NCBI GenBank assembly: GCA_021464525.1
Contig: JADRCO010000036.1
Span: 1 to 64,000, forward strand
Length of the DNA stretch: 64,000 bases
Direction: 5' to 3'
Source of the DNA: Rhizophagus sp. LPA8_4_AMF
Lineage: Eukaryota; Glomeromycota; Glomeromycetes; Glomerales; Glomeraceae
A program made the position numbers and the translations under genes. Each line of letters starts with the position of its first letter. The first letter of the stretch is position 1. Positions 10,581 to 22,800 of this stretch are shown here, in pieces. The notes below the pieces were generated by a model that did not search any database, was not told the origin of the DNA, and worked only from the letters and a program-made list of their open reading frames with translations.

Positions 10581-13500
10581 TTAAATATAAGGTACTTCAT
10601 AATTCTTTAAACCTGAACTACATTTTTTCAATGCTGTCTCATATCGCTCACATAAACTCCCATCAGTTTCAACTTCTTCAATGGGTTTTAATTCTAAAGA
10701 TTCTTCAGGTTGAGTGTATTTTTCTAACAGATTATGTATTAATGTTTGTTGCTCTTCGGTAAAATCAACTCCCTCTATAAGTTCTTTAAATTCATCTCTA
10801 AATCGTTTAAATAATTCATCCTCTGCACAATTTGATGCTCCAATATATGCCACAATATATGGTAAGGTTTGTAATCCATCTTTTAATCCACGCGTCCTAT
10901 ATGGTTCATGACGGATCTTGCTAAGAAGACCATCGTGTTCAACCTAAATAGAGGGTAAGTTAAAAGAATAAAAATATATTTAAAATGAGTATATTTATTA
11001 CAAACCTTTAAACATGCTTTAGCATAAGCATCAATTTCTTTTGAACGTCGTAATTTTTCACCGTTTAGTTTCACTGATTCTCCTTTTTTATCCTTTACAA
11101 AAAGATCATTGGTCCAATCATTCTCCAAATCTATTGCATATTTAAAATATGCAAGCGCATTCCTGTATTCATCGCTAATAACACGATCCAACCCTTCGGT
11201 AAAATACAAAGTTATCTCTTTGTATTTATCGAAGAGTTCTACATATTCTTTATAAGCTGGATCAGTTAAATATCCTGTATTCAAGAGTGGCTCGTCCCAA
11301 GTCCCCGCCGTCTAAAATTGAGTTAAATTAATTTACTACTACTTAAACATAAAATAGACACTTAGAAAATATAATAGAATAAGGATATTCTTATTTCATG
11401 TTTACGGTAAGAACTATAATGTAATCTTTCAATGGAACAAAAAAGCCCATTAGTCGTGTCCGGACTATAGAATAAACTTACTGATTCATAGCCAGGTTTG
11501 CAAAATTTATGCACTAGTGATTTAAACAAATCAATTTGTCCAAGTTTAATACAAAATATTTCGAATCTATGAATTAATAAATATTCACATTAATATATTC
11601 GAATCTACCTATCACGTAACTGTTACCTCATATTATAGTATATTATGCTTACCTTTTGTTGATTGTCGGATGAAGGGATACTATATTTTTTTCTTGTTTT
11701 TCAGTAATCTCACACAGGGATTTAAGATAATTATCATTATATCCACTACCACCATATGTAGTAGAATCAGAATTATACGTATCTGTTCGAGACGAATCAC
11801 GCATAATAACATCTTCATCGTTATTATAATAATCATTATTATAATCATTATCATTATCATTATAATTATTATTGAAACCATTATCATTATAATCATTATA
11901 ATCATTATTACTATAATCATTATTACTATAATCATTATTACTATAATTATTATTACTATAATTATTATAACTATAATTGTAGCTATTATAATCATTATTA
12001 TCCTGAACTTCTTCATTAAGCACATGATTATTATCCTTACTCATATATTCCTAAATAATATAAATTGTATGAATAAAAAAAGAAAAAATAAATGTTTTCA
12101 AGTATAAATATCAACAAACCTTAAGTGAAGAAGGAATTATATCATTAATATTCGAAAAGTTGTGATCAGCATCAACATTGACATAGATAAGAGAATAGAC
12201 ATTAGAATTCGCGTGTAATGATGACGTATCATTGAGCGCTCGTTCTTCAGTCGTCTGCAATTTTATATCGGATTCAATAAGCGTACTTATTTTCATTTGC
12301 AACGTGAGATAAACTCACCTCCTCAACAGTCATATCACCAAATCTCCACCAATTACCATTTTCATTGTTATTAAAAGTATTTTCAGTTTTGTTTCCTCCA
12401 GATACCCATATATAAGCATAATGATGTTGTCCATCATACCCTAAAACAGCTTTAAGTCGATAAACAACTTTTTTCATATCTGGAGTATTAAATATATCTC
12501 TTATTTTCGCTTCTATTTCCTCTTTCCTCTCTATAAGGTCTAAGTTTAAATGAAATTTGTTAAAACAAAATACTTGCTATTTTTCGAAAGAAAAAAGATA
12601 CTACCTTTAAATTTCTGTTCAATCTTTTCTAAAATTCCTTCCAAAAAGGAATATGATTTTTGCGCATCCTTGGCAATAATACCATTATTCCTTGCTTTAT
12701 CACACTTACGACGAAAATAATCAATTGAACCTTTGAGTAAATCCAAACCATTATGTCTTCCCTAATGATAAATTGAACATACAATTCAATGATTTAATCT
12801 GATAAAAAGACTATCAATTACACTAACTACCTGATAGTCTGTTATTCTCCTAATAGCTTGATTTATTTCCTCAGATTCTGATTTAAGATTTTCCAATTGA
12901 TGCCATCGGTTTTCAATATCTTCAGCTCTGTTTAACAAATATCGATCCATATATAATTCCTTATGGATATGAAATCCTGAATCTCCAGACGTAAAGTTAT
13001 TGTCGGCAAAGGCATCCCGATGTTTTAACGTAAAAATCAAAATTTTCGCAAGCTCGGTAAAAAAGACTTTTTGCATTTTCTCCGTTTTATATACTATTTT
13101 ATCAAGAGCAGCATAAACCGTATTAAAACTTGGAGTAATTACTAGAGGGTTTATTATTAATGAAACGTTAAGTCCAATATAGAAGTTCCTTATGGTACAG
13201 TTGTTAGCATTAATATAAATAAATAAATTTAAAGGATATAATACTCAAAACGTCTTCGTCCCTCTTTTCAGGTTGGTAATGATAATTACTGAAACTTTCG
13301 TTTCTGCCAAGTGACTTCAACAATCTGAGATTAATTAAATCTCGTAGAATCCATTAATATATACAGAATATTACCAAAAAAAATATTATAAAAAAAAAAT
13401 TACCTATTAAAAGGTATTACGTGTTTAGACAAAGAGTCTATACCGGGATCAAGATCAAGATCAAGATCAATAAGATCACGGTGATAAGTAGATGAGTGGA

Positions 13501-15142
13501 CAATCACATCAAGTACTTTAATAAAAAAATCTAAATTAAAATTGTAAATTAATTATCAATTAGTCATTCATAATATTAATCTGATATTATGACAAGATTT
13601 ATAAAAATACCTTGAACAGAATCCCAATCGTTCCAATTATTCCTATCTTCAAAGGACAAAGCTTCTATTAATGAACTAACATCACCGTATGATCTTTGGC
13701 TCAGAGATAAAAAACCGAAAAGCTTTTGAAATTCATGCATAACTAATAAAATATATTTTGATCATAAGCAAAGTATCTAAAAAACTTTAGATCAAATGCA
13801 TTAATTTTTCACTCACACTTTAGAGTATATGGCCGAGATTTGAATTCGTGGTAGAAACTATTTGAATCAGATTCATCCGATAATCCTCGCGAATTTCCAT
13901 CCCAATAACCTTCCACTTCACCCCAATCATCTCGAGTTGGCCGATATGCTAATATAGCCAATCGAAATATTGGTATATGAAATAATGCTAGAAAAAATGG
14001 ACCGGCAAAACCATAGTTCATATTTGACTTTAATCCAATCGGACTTAAAAAAAACCATAGAAATGAATAATCTTAATTTGAATATACGAAAGGTAAAAAC
14101 ACAGAGGATGAACTTTGACATATAAATGCGCACGTTGTGTCGTCCAACTTCAAACGTTTAATTGGTTGTCCCCAATTATGGTTTGTATAATTGTCATCAA
14201 CTTGTGAATTACTGTTATTCTAAAATAAAAAGATCAATATTCACCATTGTTACGAATTAATTGGAATTATAAATATAAAATTTCTAATTACCTTAGGATT
14301 ATTACTATATAGAACAACAGCCATTTCGTTATTTTCAACGGCCGATGAAGGTCGAGATGTTACATCCTCAAAACTTCGTTGTATTGTTCTTTCTAAATCT
14401 GCATCTATATAATATTTGATTTTAATTTCATTTTAAAGAGAAAATCAACAAAGCTATAAAAAAATATATTTATACCGCCGTTTGTTAAATCAATTGTGTC
14501 GCCATTATTATTAAAACAGTACTTGTCTAATAATATATGCATAATAAATTATTTTGTTTTTATTATTACTTTACTTTTTTTTTAAAAAAAAAAAAGAAAG
14601 AATCATATTTTTAACCAAGAAACTAATTAATCAACCTGGATCTTCGCGAGGTGTAGCGGAGTCCCAATCAGTAAGAGATTTTAAATTATTCATCTAAACA
14701 AAATAAATAATAAATAAAGATATTATTTGTGTAATTCAAAAATAGAAATAAAAGTAAGAACGTAAGAACGAATTGGTAAGGATAGATACCGAATCATCAT
14801 TATTGAAATTTTGAAAATAAAAATCTGCAGCACGGTTAACATCATTATTATATTTCTACGAATAATTATTTAATGATTAACAACAAAAATGAAAGATATT
14901 AATTCGCGTAAAAACAAACACTTATTTTAGACTCACCAATAAGATTTCATGTGCGTCTTTTTCGTCAACACCCTATAGAAAAGGATAAAGAGGATTTGGT
15001 TAACTTTTTTTCAGTTTAGCATACTAATGCTAATATGAGAATTTTGAACAAAATATTTCCTAAAGAAATGGATAAACGAAAAGTTTACCAAATCTAAAAG
15101 CTGGTTTAGTGCTTCCGGCTTAACCCTAGAATATTCTGTCAT
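10581..15142 (-). CDS. USP25/USP28-like protein, predicted catalytically dead (pseudo-deubiquitinase)
   Basis: Nineteen exons (15089-15142, 14937-14972, 14790-14855, 14636-14693, 14476-14526, 14292-14404, 14134-14219, 13817-14043, 13611-13742, 13404-13515, 13245-13324, 12831-13141, 12605-12761, 12319-12539, 12120-12254, 11653-12050, 11482-11566, 11006-11311, 10581-10943) total 2991 nt and 996 residues. A UBA-like helix bundle (about 8-45) and a UIM-like stretch ADLERTIQRSFED (about 90-103) precede a USP fold (about 156-600). The fold has PIGLK, MHEFQKLFGFL, YMDRYLLNRAEDIE and the His box GQHHYAYIW (H533). This order and length match human USP25/USP28 (about 1050-1080 residues). The Cys box, normally GLKNxGNTCWFS, reads GLKSNMNYGFAG, so Gly166 replaces the nucleophilic Cys. 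The third triad position (YND in USP28) reads FGD. An Asn/Asp/Tyr-rich low-complexity insert follows the domain (about 635-720). The likely role is ubiquitin binding or scaffolding without cleavage; that is inference. One splice site (exon 7 donor GTGCGC) was chosen by phase and intron length. Confidence 0.87.
11805..12010 (-). repeat. In-gene Asn/Asp/Tyr codon repeat
   Basis: Inside exon 16 of the USP-like gene, coding strand AAT, GAT and TAT codons are iterated with a strong 3-nt and weaker 15-nt periodicity (YSNND units). It encodes a low-complexity, probably disordered linker. On the opposite strand it produces a long poly-Ile frame that is not a gene. Confidence 0.85.
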
Positions 15143-15743
15143 TATTTAAAAATATTCCTACAAGAAAATTCTTACTTAAAAGTTTCGATACAGTAAACGT
15201 TATATATATAACGTTAGTGTTTTTATATGCAAACAAGCGAAATTAATTTAATTCAAATAAAGGATAAAGGTTTTTTTTTTTTTAAAAAAAAAAATTGGTT
15301 TAAAAATGGTATAAAATTGTGTAACTTCGGAAAAACTGTCAATAGGCAGCTGCGGCTGCAAGAATTTAAGAAGCGGACATTTTAATCATTTTAAAACTTA
15401 TTTTATTAGTGTGAAATTTTTTTAAAAAAATGAAAGAAATAGAGTAGCAATATTAACATTTATTACATAAAAAAAAATTATAAAAATGAAAAAAAAGACA
15501 ACAAATACATAATAAACAGCCAACGTTACAAACACTTTATTAATAACGAACTAAATAATGAATTAAACGCAGTGTTCGCTTGTCAAATCAAACAAGAATA
15601 GACGATAGATAAAACCATAAGATAAATAATTAAAATGATAAGAGGTCAATTAGAAAATGTTTAAAAATGTTTCTTACAATCTTACACCAATAACACGATC
15701 TCATTATTCATTGATCGTCGATCACGTGAAAATTGCGCCTAAT
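15143..15743. other. A/T-rich spacer upstream of the USP-like gene
   Basis: This is the promoter side of the minus-strand USP-like gene. There are long T/A runs around 15270-15300 and 15420-15500. I see no recognisable gene; the frame at 15657-15842 overlaps the antisense of the next feature. Confidence 0.4.
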
Positions 15744-16386
15744 CTAATAATTCATCTGCCAGATAATTTGTACATCCATCCAGCGTGCTCTAAGTTCTTT
15801 GATCTTTGCGAAATATTGGTTGTTAACATTAGCGTTAGATAACGGTTGTAGAACGTCGAAAATAATTAGTGAGAGCATTATGTGAATAACATCTCGGTAA
15901 ATTTGATGCACCTGGATAAGGAAAGATGAAGATGGTATTTGATGTGGCGCAGTCATGACTGACTTTTTGACGCATTGAATAAACTGAGTAGAACTTTTGC
16001 AACGATTACTAGTGTGATATTTGGAAGTATTATGACTACCAAATAAAACTGTGGAATTGCTAAATGTAACGGCGGAAGTGACATTTACGGATAATTGAGT
16101 CCTTTGTGTACGTAATTTATCACATTCTTCAGCGAGACTTCTAGTGGAGGAAGTTTTAACGATGCAGAATTCATTAAATTGCGTTGTCGCAGCGTTGATA
16201 CTGCTGCGGTGATAGGGAAGCGTTAATTTCTCGACCAAGTGTTGCTGATAATGATAGAATTTGTGAAATCTGTGGTTGATTTTGCTGTGTTAGATTATTT
16301 GCTGCTTGTTCTAGACAAGTCTTTTCCTTTTGTTTTCTTTTTGCTCTACGATTTTGAAACCTGATAAGAGATGAATCAAAACCCAC
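15744..16386 (-). pseudogene. Orphan homeodomain fragment (helix 3 only)
   Basis: The minus-strand frame 16174-16386 begins with a homeodomain recognition helix, FQNRRAKRKQKEK, followed by a Gln/Ser-rich tail. The diagnostic Trp before FQNRR is not encoded directly. An AG acceptor immediately before GTTTCAAAATC suggests that the Trp codon would come from an upstream exon. I cannot find helices 1 and 2 upstream, where a 134-bp MITE lies from 16437. A second, overlapping frame runs to 15744 and may be a downstream exon or chance. The fragment is either the last exons of a homeobox gene whose 5' part I missed, or a broken remnant cut by repeats. Confidence 0.45.
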
Positions 16387-16436
16387 TTGTTTAATTCGTT
16401 TATTTTATCATTATATAAATACAGTAAAAAAAACTT

Positions 16437-16570
16437 GGGCATTGCTAAATCTCATCACACCAGCATCAAATATTACCGGGCAGGGTTTCATGACATTTTT
16501 AATTCTGCCCAAAATTCTACCCTAATTCTGGTAAGATGACAATCACCAGCGGTGATATTTAGTAATACTC
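16437..16570 (+). mobile_element. MITE copy 1 (134 bp, terminal inverted repeats)
   Basis: The ends form an inverted repeat: the left end reads gggcattgctaaat and the right end, on the opposite strand, gagtattactaaat. The reverse complement of this stretch aligns along most of its length with 58305-58448, sharing cores such as atcaccgctggtgattgtca and aattttgggcag. It has no coding capacity, so it looks like a non-autonomous DNA transposon. A target-site duplication could not be settled. Confidence 0.8.
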
Positions 16571-16859
16571 AAAAACTTTACCAAACATGAACCCTTTTGC
16601 ATGTTTAATTTTTGAGCGATCATTTTTCTCATGCTTAAACCGGGAAAATCATCAATATTTTGAAAATAAGATTCATTGTGTTGGAGTCGTACGATGTCTC
16701 TGTTGTATATTTGAATTACATAACGAAAGATCTTTAATACAATTCTCAGAAGCAGTAGAATTTGTTTCGTACATAATAAAACAAATCAAAAAAGAAGGAA
16801 GAAATCGAAATAAAAGAGTAAGTGAGTGCTGTATAGATGAATGTCAATAAAATATTCTC

Positions 16860-17221
16860 GCCCTTTTTGTATGGTTGCAAAATAACAAGTAACAATAATT
16901 TATCTTAACAAATTAGACTTTTGTTGATTATGATAAAGACGACAAATTAAATAAAATATGGAACATGGATAATTTGTTAAGTTGAATAAAACGTTAATAA
17001 ATCGCGAAATTAACCAATCTTATGATAGAATGAGATAATCTGACCCATTGAACGTCTATTTTGTCGTTATCTTTAATAAGAATTGCAAAATTTATAACTC
17101 GCGTTTATTCTGAAATAATGACAACGAATTCATAACAGAGTGCAAATGCACATCGAACGGATGAAACAATTTCACATGTAACAAAAATCTTCTTTTAAAC
17201 GTCCAACGCTGGTAACCATTT
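16860..17221. other. Intergenic, no gene seen
   Basis: An A/T-rich stretch between the homeodomain fragment and the 3' end of the SET-domain gene. I see no open frame with domain signal and no RNA gene; the right end is probably 3' UTR of the SET gene. The frame at 16587-16850 on the plus strand, just to the left, is also unsupported. Confidence 0.4.
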
Positions 17222-18466
17222 TTATAAAGATTGATCAAACGGCAGAAACTTTTTACAATATTGACTTCCACATAAGCATTTCTTTCTTTCTACATTAATA
17301 TTGATTTCTTGTATGTTATTATTATCATCATTCATGCCACCAGCGTAATCAAAAGATAATTCTTCATTTATTTCGATATCTCTCTTCGCGAATAGGGCGG
17401 CTGTAGGAATTAGAGAATTTATTCTTGTGAGAAATATTTGTAAGTTTGAATCACATGAATGATTTATGAACCTTCCAACGTTGCCTATATGAGTCGGATC
17501 AATATTCTATGAAAAATTATAGTATGTAAAGATTTGGCTAAAATAAAATCAACGTGAGTAGTTGAAACTTAATTTACACTTACCGTTCTTAGAATTCGAT
17601 TTTTTCTATATAAAAAAGAAATTTTTATTTGGATTTAAACGCATGTATACAAAAATAACATAAACGCGTACTTAGTACTTACACATCATACTTACACATT
17701 TTCTTTCAAACAAAGTATATAATTATCTTCATTCTTTTCTTTCGTTGTAATCCATCTTCGTTTAGCTTCATCGGTTTTAATAATTTCACCAGCATATTCA
17801 CAAACAAATTCACCTTTACGAATTTTACGTGTATGAGATCTTACACCCCATCCACATCCAGAATTACTCTTAAAAATTTGCAATGGTAAAGAAACTCCAT
17901 GTTGTGTTAATCTATTTGGACATTTATCGGAAGAACATGAACAGTTTGAATTACATTCGTATATCGAAATATTTGGCAAAACAGAAGTGGATTGAAGAAA
18001 AGCTGGATTTAATCCGCGTGATACGTAAAAGAATCCTACAAAAAAAACGAATTATATTAATAAGACGCGTTTTAATCGATAGACCAAGAAATTAGGAAAG
18101 AAAGTCGTCTACCATGAGTGGATTTACATCCACAATCTTCAGATTCGCAATCATCTTTGCAATCACATCCATCATAATATGAATCGGAAGCTGTGTCAGG
18201 CAATGTTACACAATTATTAACATACTAATAGGAAAATAGAGAAATAATTGAAATAATTGAAATAATTAAGACGAATGAAATACTGTAAGAAAAAATTAAC
18301 GAATTATGTGTGTATATATATGTGTATCTTTTACTTTATAAAATATATTTCGTAATTCTTCAAATTCTTTAATTTCATCATAAATTAATGAAATAGGAAA
18401 TCTTTCTAAACCATTTGATATATCTTCAATTATAAATTTTCGATTCTCTTTAATTGATTCTGTCAT
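17222..18466 (-). CDS. SET-domain histone methyltransferase, SUV39/Clr4-G9a class (predicted H3K9)
   Basis: Five minus-strand exons (18335-18466, 18113-18224, 17696-18035, 17584-17605, 17222-17506) give 891 nt and 296 residues. A Cys-rich pre-SET zinc cluster (about 60-125) has CDCKDDCESEDCGC and CNSNCSCSSDKCPNR. The SET core has GCGWGVRSHTRKIRKGEF, the AdoMet-binding and catalytic FINHSCDSN (about 215-223) and LSFDYAGG. It ends in a post-SET CLCGSQYC. Pre-SET, SET and post-SET together define the SUV39 class, which methylates histone H3 lysine 9 to build heterochromatin. There is no chromodomain or ankyrin region, so it is shorter than Clr4. Exon 4 is 22 nt. The start is 147 bp from the divergent YOS1 start. 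Confidence 0.92.
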
Positions 18467-18613
18467 TGAAAAAAATGCAGAAAAAAAATGAGACACGTGA
18501 TATGTTAAATTTACCAATAAATTATTTACACATCACATGCTAACCATTTTTTCAATTTTCAACCTCCAAACTTTTACTCAAACAACTTTGAATATTTATA
18601 AAATATTGAAAAA

Positions 18614-19102
18614 ATGGTGCTATCTATCGGACAAATTATTTATGTTATTTTACTGGTAATAAATGCTATTGCAATATTAAACGAAGAACGATTTCTTGCA
18701 AGAAGTAAGTTTTATATTTTAATAAGTCTTGAATAAACGCGTCTTGAAAACAAGATAGTAGGTGGAAGAATATCATAAAATTCGATTTAATTAATGAATT
18801 CGTTAATATGAATCCGATCAATTCTTTATTATAATAATACAAATTCTTTTTATTATTAAAAGTTGGAATGAGTAGTCATCTAGAACCAGGATATGGAGAT
18901 GTAACATCATTCAAATCAAAGATTATAAATCTTATATCGGCGGTTAGAACTTTAATGAGGAGTGAGTAATTAATTATAAATTCTTTTCCTATTTATATAT
19001 TTTATTTATAAATAAAAGGAAATTAATATATTTTTTATATTAATAGTTCCATTGATTGTTTTAAATATTTTAGTTATAATTTATGAAATATTGCTGGGAT
19101 AA
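18614..19102 (+). CDS. YOS1: Yos1-like ER-Golgi transport protein (IER3IP1 family)
   Basis: Three exons (18614-18704, 18863-18961, 19047-19102) total 246 nt and encode 81 residues, close to the 80-85 of the family. An N-terminal membrane segment (about 6-22, ending INAIAILNEERFL) and a C-terminal one (about 64-80) flank a short loop containing the conserved RIG start of exon 2. Yos1 binds Yip1 and Yif1 in ER-derived COPII vesicles. Every feature of this small family is present, so I am confident despite the size. Confidence 0.9.
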
Positions 19103-19846
19103 TTTGATACAGTAAATCTTCCAACTTGAAAATTAAATTTTCCAATAATTATAATTAGTCTTTTTCATTTTTCAGATCCTGCCTGTATTTTTATGAAATT
19201 AGAATTTATATGTTGAAATATACCAAAGTGCTATATTTCCACCGTTTTATTTTTATCAAAATATGTAATTTTTAAATTTACCGGATAAATCCTCAGGAGT
19301 TTTCATTACATTGTGTAACGCCTGCCAATGTATCACATATTAATTGGTTAAACCGTTCCCAAGTAAACATACATGTAAGCATGAAAAACGAGTTTTTTAC
19401 ATAAAATACGCAAAAATTTATTAGGGCCGAGCCAAAAATTTTTGGATTCTCGTAACTCGGTCAGGTCAAGTTATTCAAACGGGAAATTTTTTACATAATT
19501 TTACCACGTGATTAACAAAATACTTGAATAATAATAATAGAAAAAAAATTGGGGAAATAAAAAGGGACAGCCAATTTAGTTAGGCTTGGTTAAATGGGTT
19601 TAAAAAGGGTTTCAAATGTTCTAAATGGGGGAACCAAATAAAAGGGGTGATGTGTTAAAACAAAGGGATGGAGAGAAAATAACAGGAAGCTGGAAGCATA
19701 ATTGAGTCAATTGGTTCTATCATGCGAAAGCCATGATAGATTTTGACCCGAATTTTTGCAGAGTTACACTTCCATAACGGGTGGTGAGAAGGGAAGCGGA
19801 GCGAGATAGGGGATGGTGCACCATTCATGTCAAAAACAAGGTGAAA
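19103..19846. other. Intergenic spacer between YOS1 and importin beta 3' ends
   Basis: Convergent 3' ends. The middle (about 19430-19500) has a short, GC-richer patch with a gtaactcggtcaggtcaag core that loosely resembles the patch near 3970, so it may be dispersed repeat debris. No gene is seen. Confidence 0.4.
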
Positions 19847-22800
19847 TTATTGACTTGCTCGTTTAACCATCTGGTTTACGATGTAGTTAAGGGAATTAAT
19901 TGTCAAACCTTTAATTAGCTAACCACAAACATAACATGTGATATATACCTCCTTAGCCCATCGAGTAACTTCTCTTGTGCCGTTAGGTAAGCTTCGATTT
20001 GTGCGACCTTCCTTCAATGCCGCAGCAACAAATTCGACGGCGAACCATTGTTTGATTTGACCAGCTTGGAATGCTTCAGCCAAATCACTAATTCGAAAAC
20101 AATGAGTTAATAAACATGATTACCATTTATCATAATAAACTATGTTGAAATACAAACCCAATTAAGCCAATCATGCTACGAACAATAATCTCTGATCTGT
20201 CAGGATCATTCCAAGTCATACTCAAGAAATTAAAGATTTGTTCAATATAACGTAATAACAATTCAGCTGTAATAATTTTAAATAGGAATTAGATATATAT
20301 TTTATTTATATTACTTGACACAAATCGTTAAGATGATAACTAACCTTTCTCACCAGACTTTAAACCTTGTACAATACCAACATATGCTTCTAGTATGCCT
20401 TCACGCAATGCCATCACATAATCTATCATATCATAATTAGCCTTCAAAAAAAAGAAAATAAAATAAATTTAGTAATGTTTTTATATTATTAAATCTAATT
20501 AAAATTCTGCTTACATCTTTAGCTGTACGCATTGTACTAGCCTGAGCAAGGACCATCATAACTACTTCCAAATACACTTCAAATTTTCCACCAATAGCGA
20601 GAGCAATATCACCGAAGCAAGATAATACTGCAGGTTTGGTATTCCTGTTTAATATAGGACTCTAAAGAATAAAAAGTTAGATCAGTATCGTATTTTTTTC
20701 TTTGAAGGATGCCAATGTAAGAAAAAAAATAATACTTGAAGCATTTGCAATAACATGTTCATAAATGTATCACAATATGGCAATGATGCCTCTTGAAGAG
20801 CGCGACAGATATCACCGATAAGCCCAACGGCGATTGAACAAAGAGCATATTCCTCATGATTCGTTAGTGCAGCATAGAGGAATGGCGCAAAAGCATCAAG
20901 GTATCTAACGAAATCAGCTTCCACAGCTATTAAGTTACAATAATTTGTTAGTATGTTAAAATCTAGAAAATATAGGTTTATACAAAGCCGTACCAGTAGT
21001 GATGGCACCTACAGCCAAGAATCCATCTTCCAATGTCGTAGAATGTTTCGTAGCAGATGTAAATAAGGATAGTAATGTGGTCATAATTCTGTCAGCAAAT
21101 GGAATCACTTCCTTCTTCAATTTACGGATTATACTCTGAAATTAGAAACATAATTTAGATTTTTTTTTTTTTTAAAAAAAAAAACTACAAATGATTTCGT
21201 AGTATACGGACTGTTAAAACACTGCAAAGATTTGATTGAAGTTCAGAATGAGCAAGACGTTCATCACTGCCTACGATTTGATTCTAAAGATTTATGGATT
21301 AAAATAACGAGAAAGTTATAATGCATATAATATAGCATTAAAGAAAGCAAATGTTTTTTTTTTTACAATATACATACCGTAGTTTGAATAGTAACATCTA
21401 ATCTATCAAGTATAGTAACCGTCAACTTTTGAATAGTTGGGAAACAGTCCTGAGAAATAAGGGAAAGTTAAATAATGGTTCAAAACAAACGACAAACAAA
21501 GAAATGAATAACCCGCAAAAATATTTACCAAAGCAGCCCCTTGTACCAGAGTGGAGATGCATTCATAAGCAGATGTTCGCGAGTTAGATTCGTTAGTTGA
21601 CCTTTATTAAATAATGCGCACGGTAAGTTTTAAATTAGGATAGGATCATAAGGGAAATACATAATATATAAAGTAAAAATGATTTACCTCTCGGTAGTTT
21701 CCATAAGAGCCGAAATAATTCCTTCAAAATAAGGAGATAAGGCATAAGTGGGTGATGGAGTTTCTCTATTACCAAACTGATCGGATAAACTCATCAAAGC
21801 CTTAAAATTTTAAATATAAAAGTAATAAGCTGTCTGATAGAACAAAATTTACTTCGAATCTAGTTTTTCTTTTACGTACCCAGCAACAATTTGAGACAAT
21901 TCTTGGTGAATCTCTTAATCCTAAGACAAGCGCGGAAACAAGACTTTGAAGGTGATCATCTGGCTTAATACACTCAATTAACAAATCTGATACACGTCCA
22001 AGTGTCCAAGCTGTCGTGTCTTTAACTTGGGCTGAGCTATCTTTCATCATATCAATCAAGACCGGTAAAGCTTGATTTACTAAGTTAGCTAACAATCTGT
22101 GATCAGGACCTTCTAAAATAGATCCAAAGGCCATAATTGCTGCCTCACGGTAACGCCAATCAGCATTTCGAATGTGGCTTTCTACAAACGGAATCACAGG
22201 CGCAACGATGGCATCCTCAACACATTGAGCCAAAAGTGATAAACAAGTCCCAGCAGCCATGGAAACATTCCAATCATCTTCATCTGCATCTTCTTCCTGT
22301 ATACAAACGTATAACACATAAATATAATAATTACGTGATGACTCATATATAAGAGAGACATACTTGTTTAGTGAGAAGCCAAAGCAAAACAGGCAATATT
22401 TCAGGAAGAGCAGCTTTTGCAAAGTTATGACTTAAGCGATCTGGTGTTTCACCTACTTCAGAGGCCTATTTCGAAAAAAAAAAATAAAAGATTAGAAATT
22501 TTCTAATGAATCGTGTATAAATACTTCAGCAATATATTCGAACCTCTAAAGCCTCATTGGCCAATTCGATTTCCTCATCACATACTGTCGACCAAAATTC
22601 GACAGCTTGCAGAGCAACCCTTTCATCTTCATTTTTCATTCCAAGGACAGTCAACTTAAATTTATAAAAATTATGTGATTTAACAGTATATACAGTTTAT
22701 TCTAAAAATAAAAATAAAAATAATACCAACACCAAATAAAGCTTTTTCCATATAAAATCTCATCTTATCATAATAAATCTGCATTATTCTAACCAAACAT

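Noticed and set aside
11670-12107. Plus-strand poly-Ile frame
   Set aside because: It is the antisense of the Asn/Asp/Tyr codon repeat in the USP-like gene.
15744-16386. Mating-type HD1/HD2 locus
   Set aside because: Only a typical FQNRR recognition helix is present; no paired divergent homeodomain gene is seen.
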